Positions 1-9,080 of a stretch of DNA of 64,000 nt are shown here, in pieces. Both the position numbers and the translations under genes were made by a program. The notes under the pieces were generated by a model that searched no databases, was not told the origin of the DNA, and saw only the letters and a list, made by a program, of their open reading frames with translations. Origin of the DNA: Anaerolineae bacterium (GTDB lineage: Bacteria; Chloroflexota; Anaerolineae; Aggregatilineales; UBA2796); assembly GCA_019637555.1 (NCBI GenBank), contig JAHBVK010000035.1, positions 1 to 64,000 of the forward strand, in the 5' to 3' direction. The first letter of the stretch is position 1, and every line of letters starts with the position of its first letter.

Positions 1-770
1 TCGCCTTGATCATCCTGCTGCCAACGCCTGTTGGGGCGTGCCAAGCTATGCAACCAACTATTTACATCACCTGCGGCGGCTGGTCAGTGTATGTACCAAC
101 TGATCGCTTTGTCAGTCCAAGTCAAAATGTAGATCAAGAATTACAGGTAGCCTCAAAAAAACTTGACGAGCTAACTCCATATTGTGGGGTAGCGAATGTT
201 ACAGCGTTGAAAACTATCTTTGAGCCTTATTACCGTCGTTGGCTCAATGGTGAAGTGAAAAGGGTAAATCAACGGATCGAGTTGTATTCCACACAACGCG
301 AAGCAGAATTAGTCGAACGTCAGAACAACATTACCGAATGTAGTTATCAAGATTTCGCCAGAGAAGGTAATTGGCTGTTCCTTACTTATCAGCAACGTGA
401 CTACTGCAACTCTGGCTATTGTTTGACCACATTCATTTCGCCGAGCAAATTTCTAGGATATGTGATCACGAATCCTAGTTGGAGAACTTTACCTTACCTA
501 GTTGGATTCGCTATTGCCGCTGATATCGTTGTCATCGGATGGATGGCATTTCTCCGGCAACACATTAGCCGCCTACGTAAGCTCATTCAACTGCTTCTGA
601 TCTGGATCGTTTTAGCGGTTATTGGCTTCACAGCGATCTTATTTGACGGATCGTTCACTCTAGGGCTAGAAATAGTCAGTTGGTCGCTCGTAGCCTTAGT
701 CATTGCCGTTATCCTCACCTTAAGACAGCGATCAAAGGCGACGGTGGAAGTACAGCCAAACTCAACCTGA
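1..770 (+). CDS. Membrane protein, 5' end outside window
   Basis: The reading frame is open from the window edge, so the true start lies upstream; the TTG at 6 is simply the first possible start codon inside the window. The visible product has a hydrophobic first ~12 residues that may be the end of a signal peptide, then a soluble, Cys-containing region of about 140 residues. Three hydrophobic segments follow near residues 163-183, 195-215 and 220-242 of the visible part, before a short polar tail. This suggests an extracytoplasmic domain anchored by C-terminal helices. I do not recognise the family. It reads in the same direction as hutI after a 90-bp gap and need not be functionally linked to it. 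Confidence 0.6.
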   Translation, partial: ALIILLPTPVGACQAMQPTIYITCGGWSVYVPTDRFVSPSQNVDQELQVASKKLDELTPYCGVANVTALKTIFEPYYRRWLNGEVKRVNQRIELYSTQREAELVERQNNITECSYQDFAREGNWLFLTYQQRDYCNSGYCLTTFISPSKFLGYVITNPSWRTLPYLVGFAIAADIVVIGWMAFLRQHISRLRKLIQLLLIWIVLAVIGFTAILFDGSFTLGLEIVSWSLVALVIAVILTLRQRSKATVEVQPNST

Positions 771-859
771 TCGGATCAGATAACTAACCCGACGTGGCGG
801 AAGCGAGTACAATTTCTGCGTTGTTGCTTTCACGAATGCACAATGCGGAGTGTTGAGGT

Positions 860-2146
860 ATGCCCACTTCTGTCTCCCTGATCGTTGATGAGATCGGTCA
901 GCTTTGCACCATTCCCACACAAGATGGCGGACCACAGCGCGGATCGCAGCTTGGCGAACTCGGCATCATCACTAATGCGGCGGTGGCGATCAGCGAAGGC
1001 AAGATCGTCAATGCCGGAACGCGGGAAGAAATCCTCGACAACTATCACGCGGATCGGGTGATCTCTGCGCGCGGGCGTTTGGTCACGCCGGGGCTGATCG
1101 ATCCGCACACTCATGCGGTGTGGATGGGAGATCGCGCCGACGAGTTCGAGCAGCGTTTACAGGGCGTCAGCTATCAGGAGATCATGGCGGCTGGCGGCGG
1201 GATCAATCGCACGGTGCAGCTTACTCGCGCCGCCAGCGTCGCTGATCTAGTGGAAGCGGCGAAACTCCGCCTGACCAGAGCGATGCAGCACGGCACGACC
1301 ACGATGGAGATCAAAACAGGCTACGGCTTAAACGTGGAAACGGAGATGGCGCTGCTCAACGCTATCGCGCTGTTGGATGTGGAGCATCCACTGGATATCG
1401 TGCCGACGTTCCTAGGCGCACACGCGATCCCGCCGGAATTCGCCGATGATCCTGACGGCTACGTGGCGCTGGTGACGGATCAGATGATCCCGCTGGTGGC
1501 GTCGTGGAAGGAAGAACACTGGCCCGACGCGGTTTATTGCGATGTTTTCTGTGAGGAAGGCGCGTTCTCGCTGGAGCAGACGCGGCGCATTTTTGAGGTG
1601 GCACGTCGAGCCGGATTATCGCTGCGCTTGCACGCGGATGAATTTGCCTCACTCGGCGGCGTAGAACTGGCGATTGAGATGGGTGCGCGATCCGTCGATC
1701 ATCTGCTGGCGACGACACCGGAAGATGCCGAACGTTTGGGCATGTCGGATACCATCGCCGTGCTGATGCCCGCTACGCCGTTCGGCTTGGGGATCGCCAA
1801 CACCGCGCCGCTGCCCTTGTTGTTGCAGACTAATGCTATCGTCGCGCTCGGATCGGATTGCAATCCGGGTACGGCGTGGTGCGAGAATATGCAGTTCACG
1901 CTGGCGCTGGCGTGCCGTCAACTGCGGATGACTCCTGCACAGGCGTTGTGTGCAGCGACGATCAACGCGGCATTTGCAGTGGATCAGGGATTCGTGGCGG
2001 GCAGCATCGAAGCAGATCGCCGCGCGGATCTAGTGATCTGGGACGTGCCAGATTACCGCCATCTGCCGTATCGATTTGGAACCAATATGGCGGGCGTGGT
2101 GATCAAGAGTGGCGCAATCGTCTACGATTCCATTCCCGGTGTGTGA
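860..2146 (+). CDS. hutI: Imidazolonepropionase
   Basis: A 428-residue metal-dependent amidohydrolase that opens the ring of 4-imidazolone-5-propanoate to N-formimino-L-glutamate, the third step of histidine degradation, in the cytoplasm. The amidohydrolase metal motif PHTH places His83 and His85. Further metal and active-site positions are HADEF from His258, DH at 280-281 and SDCNPG at 332-337. The GDRADEFEQR and AAGGGI segments after the HxH motif are typical of HutI rather than other amidohydrolases. Length fits the family, which is usually 400-420 residues. No other hut gene is in the window, so the rest of the pathway must be elsewhere. Confidence 0.95.
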   Translation: MPTSVSLIVDEIGQLCTIPTQDGGPQRGSQLGELGIITNAAVAISEGKIVNAGTREEILDNYHADRVISARGRLVTPGLIDPHTHAVWMGDRADEFEQRLQGVSYQEIMAAGGGINRTVQLTRAASVADLVEAAKLRLTRAMQHGTTTMEIKTGYGLNVETEMALLNAIALLDVEHPLDIVPTFLGAHAIPPEFADDPDGYVALVTDQMIPLVASWKEEHWPDAVYCDVFCEEGAFSLEQTRRIFEVARRAGLSLRLHADEFASLGGVELAIEMGARSVDHLLATTPEDAERLGMSDTIAVLMPATPFGLGIANTAPLPLLLQTNAIVALGSDCNPGTAWCENMQFTLALACRQLRMTPAQALCAATINAAFAVDQGFVAGSIEADRRADLVIWDVPDYRHLPYRFGTNMAGVVIKSGAIVYDSIPGV

Positions 2147-2250
2147 GTTTGCTAAGTAGCGACTAAGAGAATAGTATGAATCAAACCTGAGACTTGTGAT
2201 AGCTTATTTCTGCGTCATAATTGCACAGGTTAATTGATGAGATTCACGAT

Positions 2251-3108
2251 ATGGTTAGCATGGAACTTACTAGCATCCGCGTACTCGCCGCCGTTCGCCC
2301 CACCGCGACAACCCGCTTTCAGGATGGGTTGTCTACCGAGGCGCATCTGAAGGCAACGGTGGTCAGTTCGCTGGAAGCAGCAACGTCATATCTAAACGAT
2401 CATGACGACACGACAGATGTGTTCGTGGTCGATAGCGGGTTGGGCGATGTCTATAACTTGATCAAGGAAGTGCGGCAGCAGTACCCCGCGCTGCTGATCA
2501 TTCTGGTCGATGAGGAGTCGGACTTCGCCATGCCGGGGCGTGCCGATGATGTTACGACGGAGCCATTCAAAGAAGGCGATCTGATTAAGAAGATCAAGCG
2601 TGTGGCGGAAGAACGACGGTTAGCCACACTGCCCGCTGGCGCGCTGCCGGAAGTGCGGAATTTCGCCAAAGCGCTGCGCAAGGCGACTAAAGCGCCCGCC
2701 AAGCAGCAAGCAGCCATCGCCGCGATCAAAGATCTCGGTTTCGATTACGTCGCCTACTTCAGCATCAACCCCGGCGATCCGCCGACGCTCTCGCTGGGCG
2801 CACAAGCTGGACCGCCCAACATTACCTCGTTGATGCCGCCGCGTGCGGATACGACGACGATCATCGGTTCGGTAGCGCAGGCAGGAAAATCGCGCGTCAT
2901 CGTGGCGGGCGATCAACCGAGCCATTTCCTGATCGATAAGGGCAAATTCGGCACGGCGGTCTGTGTACCTGTCGGCAGCACCATGCGCCTCGGTGTGATG
3001 TTCGCCTGCCGCCAAGAGCCGGGATCGATCAAGCAGGACAGCGCTCTGATGGTCGAATTGATCTGTGCACAGCTAGCCGCAGCGCTGGCGAAAGATATGC
3101 GCATCTAA
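2251..3108 (+). CDS. Pseudo-receiver plus GAF-like signalling protein
   Basis: A 285-residue protein with two apparent domains. Residues ~5-125 resemble a receiver fold: VVDSGLGD fits the phospho-acceptor strand, but the usual N-terminal acidic pair is missing and the K-P position reads TEPF, with Glu for the conserved Lys. A linker rich in Ala, Lys and Arg leads to a GAF-like domain (~140-285), including a VCVPVGSTMRLGVMFA segment typical of the GAF beta-sheet. There is no output or kinase domain, so it may act as a phosphorylation-independent signalling or scaffold protein. An in-frame TTG exists 30 bp upstream; I chose the ATG at 2251, though neither has a strong ribosome-binding site. Confidence 0.65.
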   Translation: MVSMELTSIRVLAAVRPTATTRFQDGLSTEAHLKATVVSSLEAATSYLNDHDDTTDVFVVDSGLGDVYNLIKEVRQQYPALLIILVDEESDFAMPGRADDVTTEPFKEGDLIKKIKRVAEERRLATLPAGALPEVRNFAKALRKATKAPAKQQAAIAAIKDLGFDYVAYFSINPGDPPTLSLGAQAGPPNITSLMPPRADTTTIIGSVAQAGKSRVIVAGDQPSHFLIDKGKFGTAVCVPVGSTMRLGVMFACRQEPGSIKQDSALMVELICAQLAAALAKDMRI

Positions 3109-3175
3109 GTGCTGATCGCTGAGTGAAACAACCCGGCTAATTAGATAAACTTTGGTCAGAATAATTCCAGACCTA

Positions 3176-3205
3176 TTGACAGTCAGGCAGAATTTCTGCT
3201 ACCGT
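3176..3205 (+). promoter_or_regulatory. Candidate sigma-70 promoter of the SmtB-like gene
   Basis: A perfect -35 box TTGACA lies at 3176-3181, about 110 bp upstream of the ArsR-family start. The -10 region near 3199-3204 (TACCGT) is weak, as is common for promoters controlled by metal-sensing repressors. This is inference from sequence match only. Confidence 0.35.
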
Positions 3206-3291
3206 CATCTGGACTGTTGTGGAGCCAGTTACCCTGCTGCCTGCTACGGTCCAACGCAAACCGATAGTAGAAGTCGGGATTAACACAGCAC

Positions 3292-3669
3292 ATGGTTGCG
3301 CTGAATTCGAATACCCCAACCGCTTTCCCATCTTTTTCCGATCCGAATAATGTTGAACGCGCCACCACCGGACTGCTAGATGCGTCCACCGCCGAGGAAC
3401 TGGCGCATCACTTCCGAGTGATGGCTGATCCAACGCGGGTACGTTTGCTCTCGGCGTTGGCGTATACGGAGCTATGCGTTAACGATCTGCGCTTGATGCT
3501 GGAGATGGAGCAGTCCGCCGTGTCGCATCAACTGCGGGCGCTGCGGGCATGGGGCATGGTTAAGGCGCGCAAGGCTGGGCGGCAGGTCTACTATTCGCTC
3601 GACTCCGAGCATACGCCTGATTACTTCTTACGCAGTTTGCATCGCGCTACGCGTTTGGATCAAGAATAA
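3292..3669 (+). CDS. ArsR/SmtB-family metal-responsive repressor
   Basis: A 125-residue winged-helix repressor. After a ~30-residue tail come ADPTRVRLLSAL, an ELCVNDL alpha-3 segment, the recognition helix with QSAVSHQLRALR, and a wing ending GRQVYYSL. This order matches SmtB/CzrA proteins. The alpha-3 motif has one Cys where arsenic sensors have CxC. The alpha-5 region (DSEH...LH) has His residues reminiscent of the Zn site of SmtB, but the spacing is off by one. It may therefore sense zinc or another divalent metal, or a different signal. No transporter gene is adjacent, because the next gene is a convergent histidine kinase, so its target is unclear. Confidence 0.88.
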   Translation: MVALNSNTPTAFPSFSDPNNVERATTGLLDASTAEELAHHFRVMADPTRVRLLSALAYTELCVNDLRLMLEMEQSAVSHQLRALRAWGMVKARKAGRQVYYSLDSEHTPDYFLRSLHRATRLDQE

Positions 3670-3685
3670 CAACCCTGTTGATCAG

Positions 3686-6600
3686 CTAGTGCATCGGCAG
3701 CACGACGGTGAAGGTCGAACCTTTGCCAACTTCGCTTTTCACCCAGATTTGCCCGCGATGCATTTCCACAAGCTGCCGCGTGATCGAAAGCCCTAAGCCT
3801 GTGCCTTGATACTCGCGCATGGTCGAGCCATCCACTTGCCTGAAGGCATCGAAGATCACTTCGAAATTCTCCGGCTCAATGCCGATCCCCGTATCTTGCA
3901 CCGCGACTGCCAGATATTCACCATCCGCCATCTCAGCAGCGGCGGGCATTTCCGGCGGGCGCTGCGATCCCTGTTTGCGGATGGTGTTGATGCTTATGGT
4001 GATGCCGCCTTCGCGGGTGAATTTGACCGCGTTACTAAGCAGATTGAGCATAATCTGACGGAAGCGCATAGGATCGGCGGGAATAAACATTGCCCCTTCA
4101 GGTATCTCAATGGAGATACGGAGTTTCTTCGCCTCAGCGATTGGCGCGATGTTGCCGATAGCCGCGATCACCAGCGGTACGATGTCGGTCTGCTCAACGT
4201 CCATGCGCATATGACCGGACTCGATCTTAGAGAGATCGAGCACATCGTTGATCAGGTCGAGCAGGGTTTTGCCGTTGGTGTAGACCCGCTGCAAGCGATC
4301 TCGCTGCTTATCCGTAAGCGAGCCGTACAGTCCGGTGAGTACCATTTCGGTGTAGCCGATGATCGCGTTCATTGGTGTGCGGAGTTCATGGCTCATAGTG
4401 GCGAGGAATTGACTTTTCAAATCGTTCGCTGCCAGTGCCTTGCTGTAAAGGTCGGCGTTTTCCACCGCCAACGCCACTTGAGTCACGATGATGCGGAAAA
4501 TATCGAGGTCTTCTTCGGTGAATTCGCGGCGGTGCTCCATCATGTCCAGCCCGATAGAGCCAAGCAGCCTGTCCTTACCCATCATGCGCATGACCAGCAT
4601 GGCATGGACGCCCTGACTGATCAAGATGTCGCGCAATTGCCCCGTTTCCACCGAGGTATCGTAGAGCACCACATCTTGCGCCTTGTGCATCTCATAAATT
4701 GGATTGCCCTTAAAGGGGATTTGTGTGCCCAAGGTGTTATGCGCGGGTGATTCTGCCACTACTACACCGTAATCGCTGCTTGGATGCAGGATCACAATAC
4801 CACAATGATCGACATCCATCATGGCGACGATCTGCTCGGCGGCTTTGGTCAGGATCACATTGCGATCCAGCGACGACGAGAGCAGCGTGCCCAAGCGTGA
4901 GAGTTCTTCCAAGCGGCGGGTGCGCTGTTCTAGTTTGGACGCGGTATAGCTAAGACGGACAAATAACCGCGTGTTTTCCAGCGCCAGCGAGATTTGCGCG
5001 GCAACGGTGCTGAGTAGGCGCTCATCGCTTTCCTTGAACATCGCTGGTTCGTAGCTCTGGATGCTGATCAGACCGAGGATCGAGTCATCGCGGGCGCGCA
5101 GCGGCACGCCAAGCCATGAGCGCGTATAGCCTTGATCGTTGTTGAAGCGCAGCGGCGCGACACCCATTTCCGAGAGCTTGCCCTGCTGCGTATATAAATC
5201 GTCAATGCGGGCGGGCTTGCCTGTGCGGATCACCATCGCGCTCAAGCCAGTAACCGGGATCGACTGGTTGAAGGAGATTTCTTTACCCATGTCCACCAGA
5301 TAGCGGAAGCGCAAACTGTCAGTGGCAGTGTCATAGAGCATCACGTAGAAGGTAGAGACATTGAACAGTGATCTGATTTGCTCGTAGATTTGCGCCCACA
5401 ATGGTTCGATGTCGTAAGACGAGGCGACCAATAAGCGGCTGATCTCGTTGACTACGCTCAATTCTTGAACGCGCCGCCGTTCGGCAGAGAGCAGGCGCAT
5501 GTTTTCTATCGCCACCGCCAATTGATCAGCGATGCCCTGAAAGGTCTCTACATCGCCTCCAGTGAAGGCGTGCTTCTGCGCCGAACCGAGGTTCATCGCA
5601 CCGATCACACGCCCACCGATCCGCAGCGGGATCACCACCGATGAGCCGATGCTGGGAATTTCCGGAACGGGACGAAAGCGGGGTTCTAGAGAAATGTCAT
5701 CAATTAACAGAGGTTCACCGTGCCGTGCTACCCAACCCGCAAGACTGCTATCGTCAATGGGGAAATCGCGGCGGGGATGCCCGGACATGTTGCCGCCCGT
5801 GCGTGTAAACAATGCTTTTAAGACAAGCCGATCCCCTTCGATCAGCGAGAGCGTGACCACTTCATAGCCGAACAAATTCAGCGTCAGCGATCCCACCATT
5901 TTGAGCATCGAGTCGGTCTCTTGATGGGTGATCGCCAAACGACTGACTTCGGCTGCTGCATGCAAACGCCGCGCTTGTTGTTCTAGCGAATCGAGCAGCG
6001 CGTACTGCTCCTGCAAATTCAGCTTGACTGCGCCGCGATGTGTGATTTCCCCTGTGTTGGGATTGCGTAAGGCAAACACAAACAGATGCAGCGGCATTTC
6101 CTGCCCGTTGGCATCAACCTGCGTGAAGTCGCGGCTGAAACGGTCAGTCGCATCAAATTCTTGATCGAGTGAGAGCTGTTCGGTGTCACCGATATTCTTA
6201 TGGAAAAGCTGACGGATCGGCTTACCGAGGAGTGTATCGAGGCGAGAGTAGTTGTAGAGTTGTAAACCCGCTTCGTTCATATAAACGAGTTTGTCATCAT
6301 TGTCGACCACATCGATAGCAACGTTGGCGTTATCTACGATCTGTCGATACAAGAAAGGCGGCAGTGCCCAATTCATATAGCTAAGACGATTTGCTGCCAT
6401 CCCTCCCGCCGTGATGAGCAAGGCAACTTCTTGTATAGTGAAGGCGGCGGCTTGGCTGGCAGTCAGCAGCGCACGGGGGATATCTTCGGCAACGGCAAGC
6501 AGTGGCACAATAAGGTGGCAGCCATCTTCACTTTGCTGCGGCTGTCCACTGCGATATGCCGTTTGCTGAAGTGTAGACCAGCCAGAAATTTCTGTGTCGT

Positions 6601-6742
6601 TGATGGGGAGAATCAAATCAATGGATGCCGCTGGAAGTAGCAATTGCAAGCTACTATACAGCGAGTCCATAACTTCAGTGGGTGTTTGCGCGGTCTGCGT
6701 CCGGTGCAGGTTAGCCGCCAATTCTGCGAACTGACCTTGCAT
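3686..6742 (-). CDS. PAS/multi-GAF sensor histidine kinase
   Basis: A 1018-residue cytoplasmic sensor kinase with no transmembrane segments. A GAF-like remnant (~15-125) is followed by a PAS domain (~130-245, with VDNDDKLVYMN) and three GAF domains (~265-405, ~430-595, ~620-760). The kinase core contains the H-box MSHELRTPMNAI (~780), the N-box NLLSNAVKFT, the G1 box DTGIGI and the G2 box GTGLGLSI. It ends right after the ATPase domain with no receiver, so a separate response regulator must accept the phosphate. The gene converges on the SmtB-like gene with a 16-bp gap. The stacked GAF domains suggest sensing of small ligands or redox state; the signal cannot be read from sequence. Confidence 0.93.
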   Translation of the reverse strand: MQGQFAELAANLHRTQTAQTPTEVMDSLYSSLQLLLPAASIDLILPINDTEISGWSTLQQTAYRSGQPQQSEDGCHLIVPLLAVAEDIPRALLTASQAAAFTIQEVALLITAGGMAANRLSYMNWALPPFLYRQIVDNANVAIDVVDNDDKLVYMNEAGLQLYNYSRLDTLLGKPIRQLFHKNIGDTEQLSLDQEFDATDRFSRDFTQVDANGQEMPLHLFVFALRNPNTGEITHRGAVKLNLQEQYALLDSLEQQARRLHAAAEVSRLAITHQETDSMLKMVGSLTLNLFGYEVVTLSLIEGDRLVLKALFTRTGGNMSGHPRRDFPIDDSSLAGWVARHGEPLLIDDISLEPRFRPVPEIPSIGSSVVIPLRIGGRVIGAMNLGSAQKHAFTGGDVETFQGIADQLAVAIENMRLLSAERRRVQELSVVNEISRLLVASSYDIEPLWAQIYEQIRSLFNVSTFYVMLYDTATDSLRFRYLVDMGKEISFNQSIPVTGLSAMVIRTGKPARIDDLYTQQGKLSEMGVAPLRFNNDQGYTRSWLGVPLRARDDSILGLISIQSYEPAMFKESDERLLSTVAAQISLALENTRLFVRLSYTASKLEQRTRRLEELSRLGTLLSSSLDRNVILTKAAEQIVAMMDVDHCGIVILHPSSDYGVVVAESPAHNTLGTQIPFKGNPIYEMHKAQDVVLYDTSVETGQLRDILISQGVHAMLVMRMMGKDRLLGSIGLDMMEHRREFTEEDLDIFRIIVTQVALAVENADLYSKALAANDLKSQFLATMSHELRTPMNAIIGYTEMVLTGLYGSLTDKQRDRLQRVYTNGKTLLDLINDVLDLSKIESGHMRMDVEQTDIVPLVIAAIGNIAPIAEAKKLRISIEIPEGAMFIPADPMRFRQIMLNLLSNAVKFTREGGITISINTIRKQGSQRPPEMPAAAEMADGEYLAVAVQDTGIGIEPENFEVIFDAFRQVDGSTMREYQGTGLGLSITRQLVEMHRGQIWVKSEVGKGSTFTVVLPMH

Positions 6743-6849
6743 GATAGCGATTTACAGAGCCTATCACTCATCTGCCTATCCTGTAATTGTATCAAACATT
6801 TCTCGATGCCACCTCGCAGTGTAATCACATCGCGCCGATACAAATCATA

Positions 6850-6866
6850 TAGTTATACAATAACTA
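6850..6866. promoter_or_regulatory. AT-rich inverted repeat, possible operator
   Basis: TAGTTAT and ATAACTA flank three bases in the AT-rich divergent region between the histidine kinase and the phospholipase-like gene. It could be an operator or part of a promoter. No partner regulator is identified. Confidence 0.25.
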
Positions 6867-6976
6867 GTTACTTTACAACTATTTATTCATAACCCCGTAT
6901 TACCTAGAGAGTGCCAGTTATCAATTACCACTCATTAGCGATCCATACGTACGTAGCAGTTGTGGGGGACGAACAT

Positions 6977-7906
6977 ATGTCAGTCAAATTCAGTCGCAGC
7001 GGATTGCGTGTTGATCTACAGGCGGGACTGCCTTTTAATCACAATGTCGCAGTACAGTTCCAAGTAGCAACCGGGCTGGAGGATGCCTCCGCCGCTTTCC
7101 AGATCGAACGCAATACACATTTGTGGCTAGTGCGTGCGGCGGCATCCCTGATCCAAGATCAGGGCACGATGGGTCGGCAGCTTCATCACTTGATCAAGCC
7201 GGAAGATGCCGAACAATACAAGCAGTTTCATGACGCATTGGTACGAGCGTTGTGGGATGCTGACAAGCGTGCGCCATACAATGATCCAGTGCTAGAAGTG
7301 GTTCCTGTCCCGACGTGGCGAAGTCACTTTTATGATCCGGATACCCGCACGAATTATGCTGGTCAGCGCAACCTGACCGCCGTAAGTCAGGGGAGTCGTT
7401 ACTACCGCGACTCGCTGCGAGCGTATCGACGTGGAGAGATGTTGGCGGCGGGGTACTGCTTAGGCTTATCGCTGCATTACCTCTCTGATCTGACACAGCC
7501 AATGCACGCTGCAAACTTCACGTGGCTAGATTCGCAACCATTCGGTTTTCACACTGATTTTGAGAAGCATGTGAAGAGCATCTTGCCGCGCATCGAAGCA
7601 CCGCAGACTTACAAGCCGCCGATCCAGCAAGGTTCAACGACAGAATCGCATTTCCATATGGTGGCACGTTACACCAAAGACAGCTACTTCGCGCTGATCT
7701 GCAAGCCAGCATGGACGCAGCATTACAGCGAGGAGATGCGCACCACTGCCGTGTGGGAACGACGAGTCGGTAAGTTGATCCCGATAATCTTGGGCGACGC
7801 CGTACAGAATGTGGCACAGTTTTTGATGCAGTGGGCTGCTGAGGCAGGCGTAGCCAGTCGGTTAGTCCGCATTGAGCGCTTGGTCAGGCAGATGAGCGGG
7901 CGCTAA
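6977..7906 (+). CDS. Zinc-dependent phospholipase C family protein
   Basis: A 309-residue member of the family of Bacillus cereus phospholipase C and clostridial alpha-toxin, which cleave phosphodiester head groups at a tri-zinc site. All internal metal ligands can be placed: His48 (NTHLW), Asp96 (ADKRAP), His117 (SHFYDP), His167, Asp171 and His177 (LHYLSDLTQPMH), His192 and Glu196 (FHTDFE). The mature family normally begins with a Trp whose free amine binds zinc after signal-peptide removal. Here there is no signal peptide and the equivalent position is not Trp. The start at 6977 has GGGGGA seven bases upstream, better than the GTG at 6911. It may be cytoplasmic or have an altered metal site. 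Confidence 0.85.
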   Translation: MSVKFSRSGLRVDLQAGLPFNHNVAVQFQVATGLEDASAAFQIERNTHLWLVRAAASLIQDQGTMGRQLHHLIKPEDAEQYKQFHDALVRALWDADKRAPYNDPVLEVVPVPTWRSHFYDPDTRTNYAGQRNLTAVSQGSRYYRDSLRAYRRGEMLAAGYCLGLSLHYLSDLTQPMHAANFTWLDSQPFGFHTDFEKHVKSILPRIEAPQTYKPPIQQGSTTESHFHMVARYTKDSYFALICKPAWTQHYSEEMRTTAVWERRVGKLIPIILGDAVQNVAQFLMQWAAEAGVASRLVRIERLVRQMSGR

Positions 7907-7927
7907 CAGGTCAATCCGGTGCTGTCG

Positions 7928-8869
7928 TCACTCGATCACTTTGACCTTAACGCCTTCAATGGAAGGACGGGTGATCCGTGTGACGGCATTCAAGCCCATG
8001 CGCGCATAAATTAATGCCACACCATCGATCACACGTTGTGCAGTAGCCACCGAGTCGCAGATCGAGCACAGCGTTGGTCCCGCGCCGCTTATCGTCGTGC
8101 CGAACGCGCCGCGCGCCCTTGCTGCCTCACGCACCTCTAGTAACCCCGGCATCAGATGGCGACGTGCTGGCTCAATGATGCAGTCGGCTTCTACCGCCTG
8201 ACCGAGTGCTTCAAGATCGTTGCGGTACAACGCCGAGATTAATTTAGCGACGGCAGCCGTTTGCTTGACCATCTCGCTGAGTGGAACTTGCTTGGGCAGC
8301 ACGGCGCGTGCTTCGACAGTGGGAACGGCGACATCAGGGGTGACTAGCGCCAGCACCAGTCCGTTGGGCGTAGGCAGTGGCGCCAGTTTATCCGCCGTCA
8401 AACCACCGACAAAAACAATGCCACCAAGCAGAGCGGGGGCAACGTTATCCGCGTGCCGTCCGCTGACGGAAGCTTCCCCTTCGAGGGCAGCGTCCAGCAA
8501 CTGAACGCGCCGCAGCGGACTATTAAACAGTGCATTCACCGCCGCCGCGCCACCCGCCGCACTCGCCGCGCTGCTACCTAATCCGCTGGCGAGCGGCAAG
8601 CCTTTGTGCAGCGTCAACTTCACGCCTGCGTTCGTGATGCCGAGCTGATTGAGCGCGTAACTGGCTGCAACGCCTGCCGTATTCTTCACTGGATCAAGCG
8701 AGAGTTTGCCGCCATCGCCCGTGATCGCCTCGATGACTACTCCCGCCGATTCGGTAAGTTCGGCGTGGATAGTATCGAAAGGTTCTTCAAGGCACATCCC
8801 CACAATATCGAAACCGGGACCGAGATTAGCGATAGTGGCAGGGGCAATGATCTCTACTCGTCGTGGCAT
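7928..8869 (-). CDS. thrB: Homoserine kinase
   Basis: A 313-residue GHMP kinase that phosphorylates L-homoserine with ATP to O-phosphohomoserine, the step before threonine synthase. It begins MPRRVEIIAPATIANLGPGFD, which is the first GHMP motif of ThrB and fixes the start at 8869 rather than an in-frame codon 171 bp upstream. The ATP-binding motif PLASGLGSSAASA lies near residue 90, and the third motif GTTISGAGPT near 265. Length fits the family. It converges on the phospholipase-like gene. The upstream region also carries the divergent promoter of the secreted protein at 9081. Confidence 0.95.
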   Translation of the reverse strand: MPRRVEIIAPATIANLGPGFDIVGMCLEEPFDTIHAELTESAGVVIEAITGDGGKLSLDPVKNTAGVAASYALNQLGITNAGVKLTLHKGLPLASGLGSSAASAAGGAAAVNALFNSPLRRVQLLDAALEGEASVSGRHADNVAPALLGGIVFVGGLTADKLAPLPTPNGLVLALVTPDVAVPTVEARAVLPKQVPLSEMVKQTAAVAKLISALYRNDLEALGQAVEADCIIEPARRHLMPGLLEVREAARARGAFGTTISGAGPTLCSICDSVATAQRVIDGVALIYARMGLNAVTRITRPSIEGVKVKVIE

Positions 8870-8916
8870 GATCGAACTAATCCTGTTGGGTGGCAAGGGC
8901 ATCGAATTGTAATCAA

Positions 8917-8946
8917 TTGACAATCTTGCCCAAATTGGCATATAGT
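8917..8946 (+). promoter_or_regulatory. Sigma-70 promoter for the secreted SH3-like protein
   Basis: TTGACA at 8917-8922 and TATAGT at 8941-8946 are separated by 18 bp. The predicted transcript starts near 8953, leaving a leader of about 130 bases before the ATG at 9081. A close match to consensus, in the right place and orientation. Confidence 0.6.
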
Positions 8947-9080
8947 ACAAAATACGTGATTGGCGCGCACCATCACACCATTCATTGTACCTTCTTCGCC
9001 ATTTACGTGCGTTCGAAGTTGCCCAACTGTTTGTCGGCAATTCGCATCATCTGCTTAAAGCAAAGGGGGTTCCTGCTATC

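Noticed and set aside
3806..4750. Long plus-strand frame antisense to the large histidine kinase
   Set aside because: The kinase frame has complete domains and motifs; the antisense frame is His/Arg-rich with no recognisable fold.
8870..9040. Longer N-terminus for homoserine kinase from an in-frame codon at 9040
   Set aside because: The extension has no conserved character and runs into the divergent promoter at 8917-8946; the family start motif begins at 8869.
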